Of a stretch of 64,000 nt of DNA, positions 51,348 through 59,699 are shown in pieces. Positions within the stretch are counted from its first letter, which is position 1; every line of letters begins with the position of its first letter. Origin of the DNA: HGM04593 sp045634305 (lineage in GTDB: Bacteria; Bacteroidota; Bacteroidia; Bacteroidales; Bacteroidaceae); contig JAZQZZ010000022.1 of NCBI GenBank assembly GCA_045634305.1, positions 1 through 64,000 on the forward strand. Direction: 5' to 3'. Under the pieces are notes generated by a model, which saw only the letters and a program-made list of their open reading frames with translations, made no database searches and was not told where the DNA came from. Both the position numbers and the translations under genes were made by a program.

Positions 51348-53227
51348 GATACTTCCAAGTCCAGTTCTTTCCGCAATTTTTCAACAAGCGGGTTCTTTTC
51401 AACCAATATTGCATATTGTTTGCTCTTGTCGCTTGTGTGGCGCTCGACAACCACCTTGTTTACCACTACTTTCATTTTCATTGTGGTGTTGCCCAGGAAA
51501 GGGCTCATACCCTCGCAAATGCGCTTTCCTTCGTTTTCGAACAGGTCGGCTGCCATCTGGTTGTCTACTGAGATAGTAAAGCACTCCCTGCTCTCCACTT
51601 TGGGTGTCATTATTTTCATGCGGTCTGCAAGTGCCCTTTCCTTCTCCGGTAATGTTAGTGCGTATGAAGTCCATGCCTGTGACAGCATTGCATCCGTTAT
51701 TTCGGTGCTGTTGGGAGCTTGTGTGACCTGAGGAGTGGCAACAGTGAGCGTTTCTTTGACAGTCGTTGCCTCTACGGGTGATGCCGGGGGCTCTTCTTCG
51801 TTTCCGATAACAGTTCTTGACTTTTTGAACATTTTGCCAAGACTGCCACCGCCTTCGCCTCTGGTCCTTAATTCGGCAGGTCGTCCCTGTATTGGTCTTG
51901 CCGGTGCAACTGTTGCGGTGTCAGCCGTTGTTGCTGCTGTCGGGGAGCCGGTTCGCACGGTTGGTGCTTGCTGTTGCGGCGTAACCGGTGTTCTGTTCTC
52001 TACTCCCGTTGTCTGTTGCTTGACCGGCGCACTCTCGGCTTTTGCGGCAGGCGTCGGCTGCGTTTCTTTGTTTATGTTGGTAAAAATAGGTTTTAACGTC
52101 TTGGGGCGTCGCCCCCCACCATCATCGCTGTCACTATCGTTCATTTGGGAGAGTTCTATGAGGGTGAGCTCTACCTGCAGGCGTTTATTGCGACTGGTTC
52201 TGTAATTGAGGCTACAGTTACTGCATAGTCTTATTGCGTTGAACAGCATTTTGGGCGTACAGCGGCGTGCCTGTTCTACGTATCTGTTGCGCAGTTCGGC
52301 ACTGCCTTCGAAAAGTTCGGCAGCGGCCTGGTCACTGTTCACAAGCAGGTCCCTGAAGTGTGATGCGGCGCCTTCAATGAATATGTTTCCCTCGAATCCC
52401 TTGTTGAGGATTTCGTTGAAGAGCAACAGGCATTGTGTTGCTTTTTTCTCTATAATGAAATCTGTGAGTCTAAAATAATACTCGTAGTCAAGTACATTGA
52501 GACTGTCGATTACTTTGGCATATGTGAGGTCGCCCTGTGTGAAACTTGCCATCTGGTCAAAGAGCGACAATGCATCACGCATGCAACCGTCCGATTTCTG
52601 GGCTATTATACGAAGTGCTTCGTGTTCGCAGTTTATTCCTTCTTTGTTGGCAATACCTTGCAGGTGTGCAATGATGTCTGCGGCTTCAATGCGGCTGAAG
52701 TCGTATATCTGGCAGCGTGACAGGATTGTGGGGATAATTTTGTGTTTCTCTGTTGTGGCAAGGATGAATATCGCATGTGCGGGCGGCTCTTCGAGTGTCT
52801 TCAGAAATGCATTGAAGGCTGCCTGTGACAGCATGTGTACCTCGTCGATGATATATACCTTGTATTTCCCGACCTGGGGCGGTATGCGTACCTGCTCATT
52901 GAGTGAGCGTATGTCCTCTACCGAGTTGTTGCTGGCTGCGTCGAGTTCATAAATAGAGTATGAACGTTGTTGGTTGAATGACTGGCACGATTCGCACTGG
53001 TTACAAGGCTCGCCGTTTGCGGTCGGGTTTGTGCAGTTTATCGTCTTGGCAAAAATACGCGCACATGTTGTCTTTCCCACGCCGCGTGGACCGCAGAACA
53101 GGTAGGCGTGCGCCAACTTTCCGCTGTGGATGGCATTCTTCAGTGTCGTGGTGAGCGATTTTTGTGCAACAACCGACTCGAACGTGTCGGGGCGGTATTT
53201 TCTGGCCGAAACTATGTAGTTCTCCAT
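51341..53227 (-). CDS. dnaX: DNA polymerase III subunit gamma/tau
   Basis: Clamp-loader ATPase of the replisome. The 628-residue protein has Walker A FCGPRGVGKTTCARIFA, the four-Cys zinc module (CTNP...CNQCESC), the YIIDEVHMLS Walker B and TTEKHKIIPTILSRCQ sensor regions, then domain III. After about residue 370 comes a low-complexity linker rich in P, T, A and Q, then a C-terminal tau-like domain (SQAWTSYALTLPEKERALADRM). An exact -7 box (TATCTTTG) lies 63 nt upstream, back-to-back with the ftsB promoter. Confidence 0.96.
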   Translation of the reverse strand: MENYIVSARKYRPDTFESVVAQKSLTTTLKNAIHSGKLAHAYLFCGPRGVGKTTCARIFAKTINCTNPTANGEPCNQCESCQSFNQQRSYSIYELDAASNNSVEDIRSLNEQVRIPPQVGKYKVYIIDEVHMLSQAAFNAFLKTLEEPPAHAIFILATTEKHKIIPTILSRCQIYDFSRIEAADIIAHLQGIANKEGINCEHEALRIIAQKSDGCMRDALSLFDQMASFTQGDLTYAKVIDSLNVLDYEYYFRLTDFIIEKKATQCLLLFNEILNKGFEGNIFIEGAASHFRDLLVNSDQAAAELFEGSAELRNRYVEQARRCTPKMLFNAIRLCSNCSLNYRTSRNKRLQVELTLIELSQMNDSDSDDGGGRRPKTLKPIFTNINKETQPTPAAKAESAPVKQQTTGVENRTPVTPQQQAPTVRTGSPTAATTADTATVAPARPIQGRPAELRTRGEGGGSLGKMFKKSRTVIGNEEEPPASPVEATTVKETLTVATPQVTQAPNSTEITDAMLSQAWTSYALTLPEKERALADRMKIMTPKVESRECFTISVDNQMAADLFENEGKRICEGMSPFLGNTTMKMKVVVNKVVVERHTSDKSKQYAILVEKNPLVEKLRKELDLEVSR

Positions 53228-53289
53228 TTTCTTGATAACAGTTATTTGTTCGTGTAAACTTATGCCAAGCTATTTTTAAAGCTTTCTCA

Positions 53290-53297
53290 CAAAGATA
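53290..53297 (-). promoter_or_regulatory. -7 element of the dnaX promoter
   Basis: Minus-strand TATCTTTG is an exact match; no TTTG is visible 19-21 nt upstream. It abuts the -33 box of the divergent ftsB promoter. Confidence 0.4.
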
Positions 53298-53298
53298 G

Positions 53299-53329
53299 CT
53301 TGAATATTTTAAAGAGTGTGCTATATTTG
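53299..53329 (+). promoter_or_regulatory. ftsB promoter
   Basis: CTTG - 19 nt - TATATTTG, exact in the -7 box and one mismatch in the -33 box, 22 nt before the ATG. Confidence 0.6.
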
Positions 53330-53351
53330 CAAAAAATAACAAAGGTTTTCT

Positions 53352-53663
53352 ATGAGTTTTAAAGTAGTCGATAAACTGAAATCGCTTGGTGCGTGGATAA
53401 TGGAGCATAAATACTTGTCTGCTACAATTGTTTTCCTTATTATAATCGTTGTTGTCGATGACAACAATATGATTATGCACATCAAGAACAATGCTACAAT
53501 TGCAACACTTAATGATGAAATAGAGGAGATGGAGGCCGATTCGGCCGATATACAGGCAAAATTGAAACTCTACACCGACGGTGACCTCAGTGTCATAGAA
53601 GATGTTGCCCGTGAACAGGGACTGGTGAAGGAAAATGAAGATATATATATAATAAAGGAGTGA
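53352..53663 (+). CDS. ftsB: FtsB/DivIC-family septum formation initiator
   Basis: A 103-residue bitopic membrane protein of the divisome. A short cytoplasmic tail is followed by one hydrophobic helix (about 23-37, SATIVFLIIIVVV), a short coiled coil (about 46-75, NATIATLNDEIEEMEADSADIQAKL) and the conserved end DLSVIEDVAREQGLVKENEDIYII, typical of FtsB/DivIC. Expected to connect FtsL and FtsQ with septal peptidoglycan synthesis. Coupled to the next gene by a GTGA overlap. Confidence 0.88.
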   Translation: MSFKVVDKLKSLGAWIMEHKYLSATIVFLIIIVVVDDNNMIMHIKNNATIATLNDEIEEMEADSADIQAKLKLYTDGDLSVIEDVAREQGLVKENEDIYIIKE

Positions 53664-54010
53664 AGAAGTTTTTGGTATTGATGAATTATGTGGGCGCTAT
53701 TGCGCTTCTGCTCGGGTTGGTTATGAGAATGTTTCTCCCCGACGTGTATGCTTTTATGTATATTGGTGGTGCCGGCCTTTTTGCTGTAACACAGTTTCTG
53801 CTTCGTCCGCGTCATACGGGCGTGGCGATACGCCGCCTTGTGGCGCAACAGCAACTTGCTGCCTTGTTGCTTGTGGGGGCCGGGGTGCTCATGTTCACTC
53901 ACTATAACAACGAGTGGATTGTGATTCTGCTTTGTGGTGCGTTGATGGAATTGTATACGGTATTCCGCTTGTCGCACGAAATCGGCAAGATTGAAGATGA
54001 CAGAAAGTGA
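53660..54010 (+). CDS. Small membrane protein of unknown function next to ftsB
   Basis: A 116-residue protein with about four hydrophobic segments (YVGAIALLLGLVMRMFL, AFMYIGGAGLFAVTQFLL, QLAALLLVGAGVLMFT, EWIVILLCGALMELYTVF). It starts at a GTG that overlaps the ftsB stop (GTGA), so translation is coupled. I recognise a family common beside ftsB in Bacteroidales but no function. Context hints at cell-envelope biogenesis. Confidence 0.75.
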   Translation: MKKFLVLMNYVGAIALLLGLVMRMFLPDVYAFMYIGGAGLFAVTQFLLRPRHTGVAIRRLVAQQQLAALLLVGAGVLMFTHYNNEWIVILLCGALMELYTVFRLSHEIGKIEDDRK

Positions 54011-54029
54011 CGGATTTCCGTCACTTTCT
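54002..54029. terminator. Bidirectional terminator
   Basis: A perfect 12-bp stem, AGAAAGTGACGG / CCGTCACTTTCT, with a 4-nt loop lies between two convergent genes. Confidence 0.85.
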
Positions 54030-54031
54030 TG

Positions 54032-54931
54032 TTATCTGAGCCTTACCACATCACCCACCTTCAATGTTGTATAGCTTATATATTGTGGATTCATTTTATA
54101 GAGTGCCTTAAGTTTAATTCCATATATCTGTGAAATCCGGTAGAGGCTCTCTCCCTTTTTTGTCGTGTGGAAATCGTGTCCCTTTGTTGCTTTGTTTTTC
54201 TTCCTTTCAAGGTATACTATGTCGCCGCTTCTGAATATGTAGTCACTCTGCAGGTCGTTGTATTTGCGTATCTTACGTTTCGACAGTCCCAACTCTTTTG
54301 ACAATGATTTGAATGTATCGTCATTGTCTGCAATGACGTAGAGCATGCCATTGGCCTTGAGTATCTCTTTATGTGTGCCGTGTTCTCTTTCCTCTCTTTT
54401 GGCGTCGGCAGTGTTTGTGTCGTAACGGTAGAGCGCATAGCGCTCTATTATGCCTATGAGTTTTTTGTCATATTCCCTGTCCTCGGCATAATATGCATCC
54501 TTCAGTCCTTTGGCCCATCCTTTGTAGTCTGTACGGTCGAGTTTGAAAAGTGCACTGTATCTTTGGTTCCCTGCAAGGAATAGAGAGTGATCCTCGTATG
54601 ATTTTTCGGCATTTCTGTATACTCTGAATTTGTGCCAGTTGCCGTTGTCAAAAGAGGTGTATGTCTCTCCGCTCCATCTGTTGTCGGCTTTTATTCCGAA
54701 ATGGTTGTTTGCCTCAGTTGCAAGTTTGCTTTTGCCGGCACCACTTTCAAGCAGACCTTGAGCCAATGTGATGCTTGCGGGAATTTTATACTTCTCCATC
54801 TGTTCAACAGCAGTGGCGGAATATTTGAGCAGATATTTCTCGCTGTCGTTCAGTGTTCTCTCCTGTGCATTTACAGAATTGCAGGTAATGAGTGCAAGCA
54901 CCAGCAATAGCAACATATGTGATTTCTTCAT
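54032..54931 (-). CDS. Glucosaminidase-domain peptidoglycan hydrolase with LysM
   Basis: A secreted 299-residue protein: signal peptide (1-22, ending SVNAQ), a FlgJ/LytG-type glucosaminidase domain (about 30-180) with the catalytic Glu in LAQGLLESGAGKSKLA and family motifs NNHFGIKAD and YRNAEKSYEDHSLFL, followed by a C-terminal LysM domain (about 252-298, HTTKKGESLYRISQIYGI). A weaker LysM-like stretch lies at about 196-240 (LYVIADNDDTFKSLSKELGLS). Predicted to cleave peptidoglycan during growth or division. Confidence 0.93.
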   Translation of the reverse strand: MKKSHMLLLLVLALITCNSVNAQERTLNDSEKYLLKYSATAVEQMEKYKIPASITLAQGLLESGAGKSKLATEANNHFGIKADNRWSGETYTSFDNGNWHKFRVYRNAEKSYEDHSLFLAGNQRYSALFKLDRTDYKGWAKGLKDAYYAEDREYDKKLIGIIERYALYRYDTNTADAKREEREHGTHKEILKANGMLYVIADNDDTFKSLSKELGLSKRKIRKYNDLQSDYIFRSGDIVYLERKKNKATKGHDFHTTKKGESLYRISQIYGIKLKALYKMNPQYISYTTLKVGDVVRLR

Positions 54932-55072
54932 ATTGTATCAATAGCTTAATCAAATACAAAATAAATGAATAAATTGTTTTTGCGCAATATTTGGGTTAAA
55001 TTCGCGCAAAGAAATTATGCGTGGATTGTTTAATTGTAATAGGACGCAGTAGATTTAAAAAAAAACAAACAT

Positions 55073-55555
55073 ATGAAAGAGATGGTAATAAATACGGTGG
55101 TGAAGGTGTGCTCCTATGATGAACTGCAGCCTGCCGATAGGGAAATTGTTGATGCAGCCCGTGCAGCAACGGCCAATAGCTATGCTGTCTATTCGAAATT
55201 CAATGTAGGTGCGGCAGTGCGTCTTGACGATGGTACGGTAGTGTGTGGCACAAACCAAGAGAATGCCGCCTATCCTTCGGGGCTCTGTGCTGAGCGTACA
55301 ACGCTTTTCTGGGCCAATTCGCAATATCCGGAACGGGCTGTTGATGTGCTGGCCATTGCTGCACGTACAGCGCAAGGTGAATTGGATAAACCAATCCCTC
55401 CTTGTGGTGCTTGCCGTCAGGTTATTCTCGAAACCGAGAAACGTTATAACAAGGCAATGCGCATAATCCTCTATGGTACCAAAGAGTGCTATGTGATTGA
55501 GGACGGAGTGAAGGCTCTTCTGCCTCTCTCTTTCGATGCAGGTTTTCTTGAGTAG
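55073..55555 (+). CDS. cdd: Cytidine deaminase
   Basis: Zinc enzyme converting cytidine or deoxycytidine to uridine forms in pyrimidine salvage. Zn ligands and catalytic Glu: CAERT (about residue 68) and PCGACRQ (about 108); the NVGAAVRLDDG and TNQENAAYPSG substrate segments are typical. 160 residues, tetrameric class. It leads a plus-strand run with the tyrosine phosphatase and ruvC. Confidence 0.96.
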   Translation: MKEMVINTVVKVCSYDELQPADREIVDAARAATANSYAVYSKFNVGAAVRLDDGTVVCGTNQENAAYPSGLCAERTTLFWANSQYPERAVDVLAIAARTAQGELDKPIPPCGACRQVILETEKRYNKAMRIILYGTKECYVIEDGVKALLPLSFDAGFLE

Positions 55556-55569
55556 ACATTTTTTTGATA

Positions 55570-56034
55570 ATGAAAAGGATAATGTTCGTGTGCCACGGAA
55601 ATATTTGCCGTTCTCCGATGGCCGAGTTTATAATGAAGTCGCTTGTTGCAAAGGTAGGTGCCGACCTGTATGTTGAATCCTCGGCTACAAGTCGTGAGGA
55701 GATAGGAAATTCCATATATCCTCCTGCTGCAAACATACTTTCGTTGCATGGCATTGTCAGTGCCGGACACCATGCGCGTCAGTTCACGGTGGATGACTAC
55801 AACAGTTTTGACATGGTTGTAGTTATGGAGGATTACAATAAACTTAACCTCCTGCGTCTGATAGGGTGTGACTGCGAAGGCAAAGTGTGGAAACTGCTTG
55901 ACTTTGTGAGTGATGAACCGCAGCCTTGTAATGGTGCCGATATTTCGGATCCATGGTATCATGGCAATTTCGACAAGACATACAAGGAGATAGAAACAGG
56001 TTGCAAGTGGTTATTGAAGTTTTTGGGGTATTGA
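55570..56034 (+). CDS. Low-molecular-weight protein tyrosine phosphatase
   Basis: A 154-residue cytoplasmic phosphatase with the P-loop VCHGNICRSPM (C-x5-R; residues about 7-17) and the general-acid Asp in DISDPWYHG (about 127). It may dephosphorylate BY-kinases such as Wzc, but it is far from the capsule locus, so its target is open. ATG at 55570 is chosen over a TTG two codons earlier. It lies 14 bp after cdd and 1 bp before ruvC. Confidence 0.93.
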   Translation: MKRIMFVCHGNICRSPMAEFIMKSLVAKVGADLYVESSATSREEIGNSIYPPAANILSLHGIVSAGHHARQFTVDDYNSFDMVVVMEDYNKLNLLRLIGCDCEGKVWKLLDFVSDEPQPCNGADISDPWYHGNFDKTYKEIETGCKWLLKFLGY

Positions 56035-56035
56035 T

Positions 56036-56602
56036 ATGGGGAATTCTGCCGATGACAAGGTTATAATGGGAATTGACCCGGGAACGAATATCATGGGATA
56101 TGCTTTCATTGGCGTGAACGGTAACCGTGCACGCCTCATTACTATGGGCGTGATTGATATGCGCAAATGTAAGGATATGTACATGAAACTTGGCGAAATC
56201 TTTGAAAGGGTGCAGGGGTTGATTGCATCCTTCCTGCCTGATGAACTTGCAATTGAAGCACCCTTCTTTGGAAAGAATGTGCAGAGTATGCTCAAGTTGG
56301 GTAGGGCGCAGGGAGTGGCTATTGCAGCTGCCATTAGCCGCCAGGTGCCAATCCATGAATATGCTCCGCTCAAAATAAAGATGGCCATTACAGGCAACGG
56401 TTCGGCGTCCAAGGAACAAGTTGCCGACATGCTGCGCCGTATGCTCAATATCTCGGGTGATGAGATGCCGCAGTTTATGGATGCCACCGATGCACTTGGA
56501 GCTGCATTCTGTCATTACCTGCAGAACGGCAAGCCTGTGAGTGAGAAAAGGTATTCATCCTGGGCTGATTTTGTAAACAAGAATCCCGACAAAGTGAAGT
56601 GA
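56036..56602 (+). CDS. ruvC: Holliday junction resolvase RuvC
   Basis: Endonuclease that resolves four-way DNA junctions. The RNase H-like core shows the acidic residues in MGIDPGTNIMGYA (Asp14), LAIEAPFFGKN (Glu) and ATDALGAAFCH (Asp pair). The 188-residue length is usual for Bacteroidetes. Last gene of its run, closed by a terminator whose left arm is within the coding end. Confidence 0.96.
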   Translation: MGNSADDKVIMGIDPGTNIMGYAFIGVNGNRARLITMGVIDMRKCKDMYMKLGEIFERVQGLIASFLPDELAIEAPFFGKNVQSMLKLGRAQGVAIAAAISRQVPIHEYAPLKIKMAITGNGSASKEQVADMLRRMLNISGDEMPQFMDATDALGAAFCHYLQNGKPVSEKRYSSWADFVNKNPDKVK

Positions 56603-56622
56603 ATCACCAGTCGGGATTTTTA
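56582..56622 (+). terminator. Terminator of ruvC
   Basis: Stem AATCCCGAC / GTCGGGATT followed by TTTATT. The left arm lies in the last codons of ruvC. Confidence 0.8.
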
Positions 56623-56632
56623 TTGGAAATCC

Positions 56633-56670
56633 ACAGACGTTGGGGGTTGTTTGAACCCTGCGAAGTCTGT
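56633..56670 (-). terminator. Hairpin downstream of ribH
   Basis: Two-part stem ACAGAC / GTCTGT and GGGTT / AACCC, about 30 nt past the ribH stop on the minus strand. No T-run; likely a terminator by position. Confidence 0.5.
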
Positions 56671-56697
56671 ATTTCGCGTGACCTGTTGTTGCTGTTG

Positions 56698-57186
56698 TTA
56701 ACGATGCTTGAACTGTGCAGCCATCTGTAGCGCAGTTACTGCGCATTCGTCGCCTTTGTTTCCAAGGCGTCCACCGCTGCGCTCCTGTGCCTGTAACAGG
56801 TTGTTGGTGGTTATGAGACCAAAGATTACGGGTGTGTCGTACTCTACATTCAGCTTTGATAGTCCGGCTGTTACGCCTTCGCATATGTAGTCAAAGTGGG
56901 GTGTGTCGCCTCTGATTACACAGCCAATGGCGATTACTGCATCGTATTTGCCGCTTTTAACCATTTGCGATGCGCCAAAAATCAGTTCAAAACTGCCCGG
57001 TACGCTTGCCAACTCAATGTCGCTCTCCTCGACGCCGTTGTCAATAAGTGTCTTGACGGCTCCATCGCGCAGAGCATATGTAATCTCATCGTTCCACTCT
57101 GCATATACGATACCGATTCTGCAACCTTTGCCATTAGCAACCTTTGATGGGTCGTATGATGATAGGTTCTTCAATTCTGTTGCCAT
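56698..57186 (-). CDS. ribH: 6,7-Dimethyl-8-ribityllumazine synthase
   Basis: Penultimate step of riboflavin synthesis, forming the lumazine from a pyrimidine and dihydroxybutanone phosphate; assembles into icosahedral or pentameric shells. The 162-residue sequence has the family stretches IGIVYAEWNDEIT, VPGSFELIFGA, IAIGCVIRGDTPHFDYIC (active-site His) and PVIFGLITTNNLLQAQERSGG. It is transcribed apart from the TPR gene because a terminator separates them. Confidence 0.97.
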   Translation of the reverse strand: MATELKNLSSYDPSKVANGKGCRIGIVYAEWNDEITYALRDGAVKTLIDNGVEESDIELASVPGSFELIFGASQMVKSGKYDAVIAIGCVIRGDTPHFDYICEGVTAGLSKLNVEYDTPVIFGLITTNNLLQAQERSGGRLGNKGDECAVTALQMAAQFKHR

Positions 57187-57205
57187 ATTGCTTGTAGTCT
57201 ATTAA

Positions 57206-57239
57206 AAAAGGCTGTCCCGTTTTATTGCGACAGCCTTTT
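57206..57239 (-). terminator. Terminator of the TPR protein gene
   Basis: Stem AAAAGGCTGTC / GACAGCCTTTT with the minus-strand tail TTTTTTAAT, 20 nt after the stop. Confidence 0.85.
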
Positions 57240-57258
57240 GATTTGTATTTAAATTGAA

Positions 57259-57921
57259 TTACTTCGCAGCGTTGATTTTGATTTCTGCTTCGTTTGCGAT
57301 TGGTGAGTTGGGATACTCGTTCTTGATGCTGTTGTAGAGTTTCATGGCCTCAGCTGCGTTGCCCTGAGCTTCGTACATGGCAGCTGCGTCTCTCCAGCAT
57401 GATGGTGTAACAGCAACGTTGTTTGCTATTGTAGCTGCCTCCAGAACAAGTTCGATGGCCTTGTTCATGTCACCTGTCTGTGAATAGCAGTTGCCGAGTG
57501 TCTGCTTTGCTTTTGCTGCAATGATGTTGTCGTTGCCCTCGTATTCGCTAAGGTACTTGATTGCATCCTCATACTGCTTCTGCTGTGCATATACGATACC
57601 GGCATAAAGGTTTGCCTTGTTTGCTGCGCTTGTGCCATCGAACTTCTCGATGATTTCAAGAAGACCCATGTTGAATTCGTCGCCGTTCAATGCCGCTTCG
57701 AAATCACCTTCAAATACCTTGTATTCAATGTTTGCGATAGCCTGGTTAGCTTCGCTGTTCTCATTGCTCTTTGGTGAGAATACACCGAACGCATTGAGCG
57801 CTGCAACCACAATGATTGCTGCAATTACTCCAATGAATACCTTTTTGTTCTTGAGTACAAACTCTTCTGCTTTACCCAATGCCTCATCCGGTGCAATAGG
57901 TGTGTCGTTTTTCTTGCTCAT
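57259..57921 (-). CDS. Membrane-anchored TPR-repeat protein
   Basis: A 220-residue bitopic protein: cytoplasmic start, one helix (about 27-47, KVFIGVIAAIIVVAALNAFGV), then at least three tetratricopeptide-like repeats (LYAGIVYAQQKQYEDAIKYL, TLGNCYSQTGDMNKAIELVL, DAAAMYEAQGNAAEAMKLYN) facing the periplasm. It resembles YfgM-like envelope proteins and is commonly found beside ribH and recF in Bacteroidales. Exact role is unknown. Promoter at 57989-58019. Confidence 0.88.
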   Translation of the reverse strand: MSKKNDTPIAPDEALGKAEEFVLKNKKVFIGVIAAIIVVAALNAFGVFSPKSNENSEANQAIANIEYKVFEGDFEAALNGDEFNMGLLEIIEKFDGTSAANKANLYAGIVYAQQKQYEDAIKYLSEYEGNDNIIAAKAKQTLGNCYSQTGDMNKAIELVLEAATIANNVAVTPSCWRDAAAMYEAQGNAAEAMKLYNSIKNEYPNSPIANEAEIKINAAK

Positions 57922-57988
57922 AGTCTATTTTTATTTATTTTTTTAATCAGATATGTTTTTAGCCACTCTATGGCATAGTATCATTGTG

Positions 57989-58019
57989 CAAAAATAAACA
58001 AAATATTGTTAGCTTGAAA
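57989..58019 (-). promoter_or_regulatory. Promoter of the TPR gene
   Basis: On the minus strand, TTTC - 19 nt - TATTTTTG; exact -7 and one mismatch in -33, about 65 nt before the ATG. Confidence 0.55.
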
Positions 58020-58141
58020 ATTATATCGGTATTTTTTCTTTTAAAAGGACGTATATGCCCGGATTATCCAAATCTTTGCAGTGAACAGCCTTCTTCCTTT
58101 ATGACAAAGTGCATTTTATTGTAACTTTCGTTCGGTTGGGA

Positions 58142-58172
58142 TTTGTCGTTTCACTCGTTTGCACTATCTTTG
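58142..58172 (+). promoter_or_regulatory. recF promoter
   Basis: TTTG - 19 nt - TATCTTTG, exact in both boxes, 21 nt before the recF ATG. Confidence 0.75.
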
Positions 58173-58193
58173 ACGTAGATTAGAATACCTACA

Positions 58194-59306
58194 ATGATAC
58201 TTGACGGAATATCGTTACTCAACTATAGGAATCTGCGGGAGGTGAATGTCACTTTCTCCCCCAAGATCAATTGTCTCATAGGCAGCAATGGTATGGGCAA
58301 GACAAATTTGCTCGACGCTGTATATTACCTCTCTTTTTGCAAAAGCGCGGTAAATGCGTCCGATTCATTGAATATAATGCACGATGAACCGTATTTTATG
58401 TTGCAGGGGAACTATTGCAGTGACAGTGGCATTGAGGCTGAGGTTTCATGTGGTCTCAAGCGTGGTGACAAGAAACAGTTCCGCAAGGATGGCAAGTTAT
58501 ATGAACGTCTTTCCGACCACATCGGCTCCGTGCCGCTTGTGATGGTGTCACCAGCCGACAATGAACTCATTGCCGGTGGCAGTGAGGAACGCCGTCGTTT
58601 CATGGATGTGGTAATTTCGCAATACAACAAGGAGTATCTGCAGTCGCTCATACATTATAACCGCGCCTTGCAGCAGCGAAATGCGTTGTTGCGCGGGGAG
58701 CATGAACCTGATGCTGACATGCTTTCGCTCATTGAAGAGATGATGGTTGATGAGGCTTTGTGTATCAACAGATGCCGCACAGATTTCATAGATGAGCTCG
58801 TGCCCATTTTTACAAAGTTCCATAACTCTATAACCGGCGGTAATGAGCAGGTGGCGTTGACCTATCGTTCACATCTCTCTGATGGCAACCTGCTTGATAT
58901 CCTGCGCAATTCGCGCGGGGACGACCGCCGACTTGGCCACACGTCAAAAGGCGTGCACCGCGATGAACTTGTCATGCAGCTCGGTGGATATCCGTTGAGA
59001 CGTGAAGGCTCGCAAGGACAGAACAAGACCTTTCTTGTTGCACTGAAACTTGCGCAGTACGATTTCCTGCGTGTTAAAGGCAAGGAGACACCCTTGTTGC
59101 TTCTCGACGATATATTTGACAAACTGGACAGCCGTAGGGTTGAACAGATAATATCCCTTGTCTCGGGCAAGGACTTCGGGCAGATATTCATCACCGATGT
59201 CAATCGTGAACATATTGATAATATTCTCGAACAGATAACCGGTGAATACAGGCTTTTCAATGTTGAGAAAGGAGAGGTCTGCTTGTTGAAACAGAGTAGT
59301 CTGTAA
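58194..59306 (+). CDS. recF: DNA replication and repair protein RecF
   Basis: ABC-type ATPase that helps RecA load at gaps. The 370-residue protein has Walker A INCLIGSNGMGKTNLLDAVYYLSFCKS (residues about 26-50), the signature SQGQNKTFLVALKLAQY and Walker B LLLLDDIFDKLD. First gene of the plus-strand run recF-DUF721-nupG-like. Confidence 0.97.
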   Translation: MILDGISLLNYRNLREVNVTFSPKINCLIGSNGMGKTNLLDAVYYLSFCKSAVNASDSLNIMHDEPYFMLQGNYCSDSGIEAEVSCGLKRGDKKQFRKDGKLYERLSDHIGSVPLVMVSPADNELIAGGSEERRRFMDVVISQYNKEYLQSLIHYNRALQQRNALLRGEHEPDADMLSLIEEMMVDEALCINRCRTDFIDELVPIFTKFHNSITGGNEQVALTYRSHLSDGNLLDILRNSRGDDRRLGHTSKGVHRDELVMQLGGYPLRREGSQGQNKTFLVALKLAQYDFLRVKGKETPLLLLDDIFDKLDSRRVEQIISLVSGKDFGQIFITDVNREHIDNILEQITGEYRLFNVEKGEVCLLKQSSL

Positions 59307-59339
59307 GGCTTTTTTCGTGTATACTCAAATAAGACAAGA

Positions 59340-59630
59340 ATGAAAAGAGGTGAAACCAAGTCGATTGCAGAACTGGTGCGGGTGATGTGCCGCGAGGAGG
59401 GGCTTGAGACTCCGCTCAATGAGTATCGTCTCATAAATGCCTGGCCCAAGGTCTTGGGGCAATCGGTGTGTATGTATACCAAGGATCTGAAGATTTACAA
59501 TCAGGTACTTTTTGTGACGGTCACATCATCGGTTTTGCGCCAGGAATTGTTGATGAACAGGCGATCGCTTGTGGCCCGGTTGAACGAATTCGTTAAGGCG
59601 CAGGTGATAACGGATATTGTGTTCCGGTGA
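59340..59630 (+). CDS. DUF721 (DciA-like) protein
   Basis: A 96-residue protein of the DUF721 family; in other bacteria DciA members help load the replicative helicase. Characteristic are INAWPKVLGQSVCMYTKDLKIYNQVLFVTVTSSVLRQEL and the closing RLNEFV. It lies 33 bp after recF, the usual neighbour. The DciA role here is inferred. Confidence 0.85.
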   Translation: MKRGETKSIAELVRVMCREEGLETPLNEYRLINAWPKVLGQSVCMYTKDLKIYNQVLFVTVTSSVLRQELLMNRRSLVARLNEFVKAQVITDIVFR

Positions 59631-59699
59631 ACATAATGATTTTTTTGCGGTTTATTAGTTTGCGGTAAAAGGTTGATAAAACAATTGAAAAAATATTTT

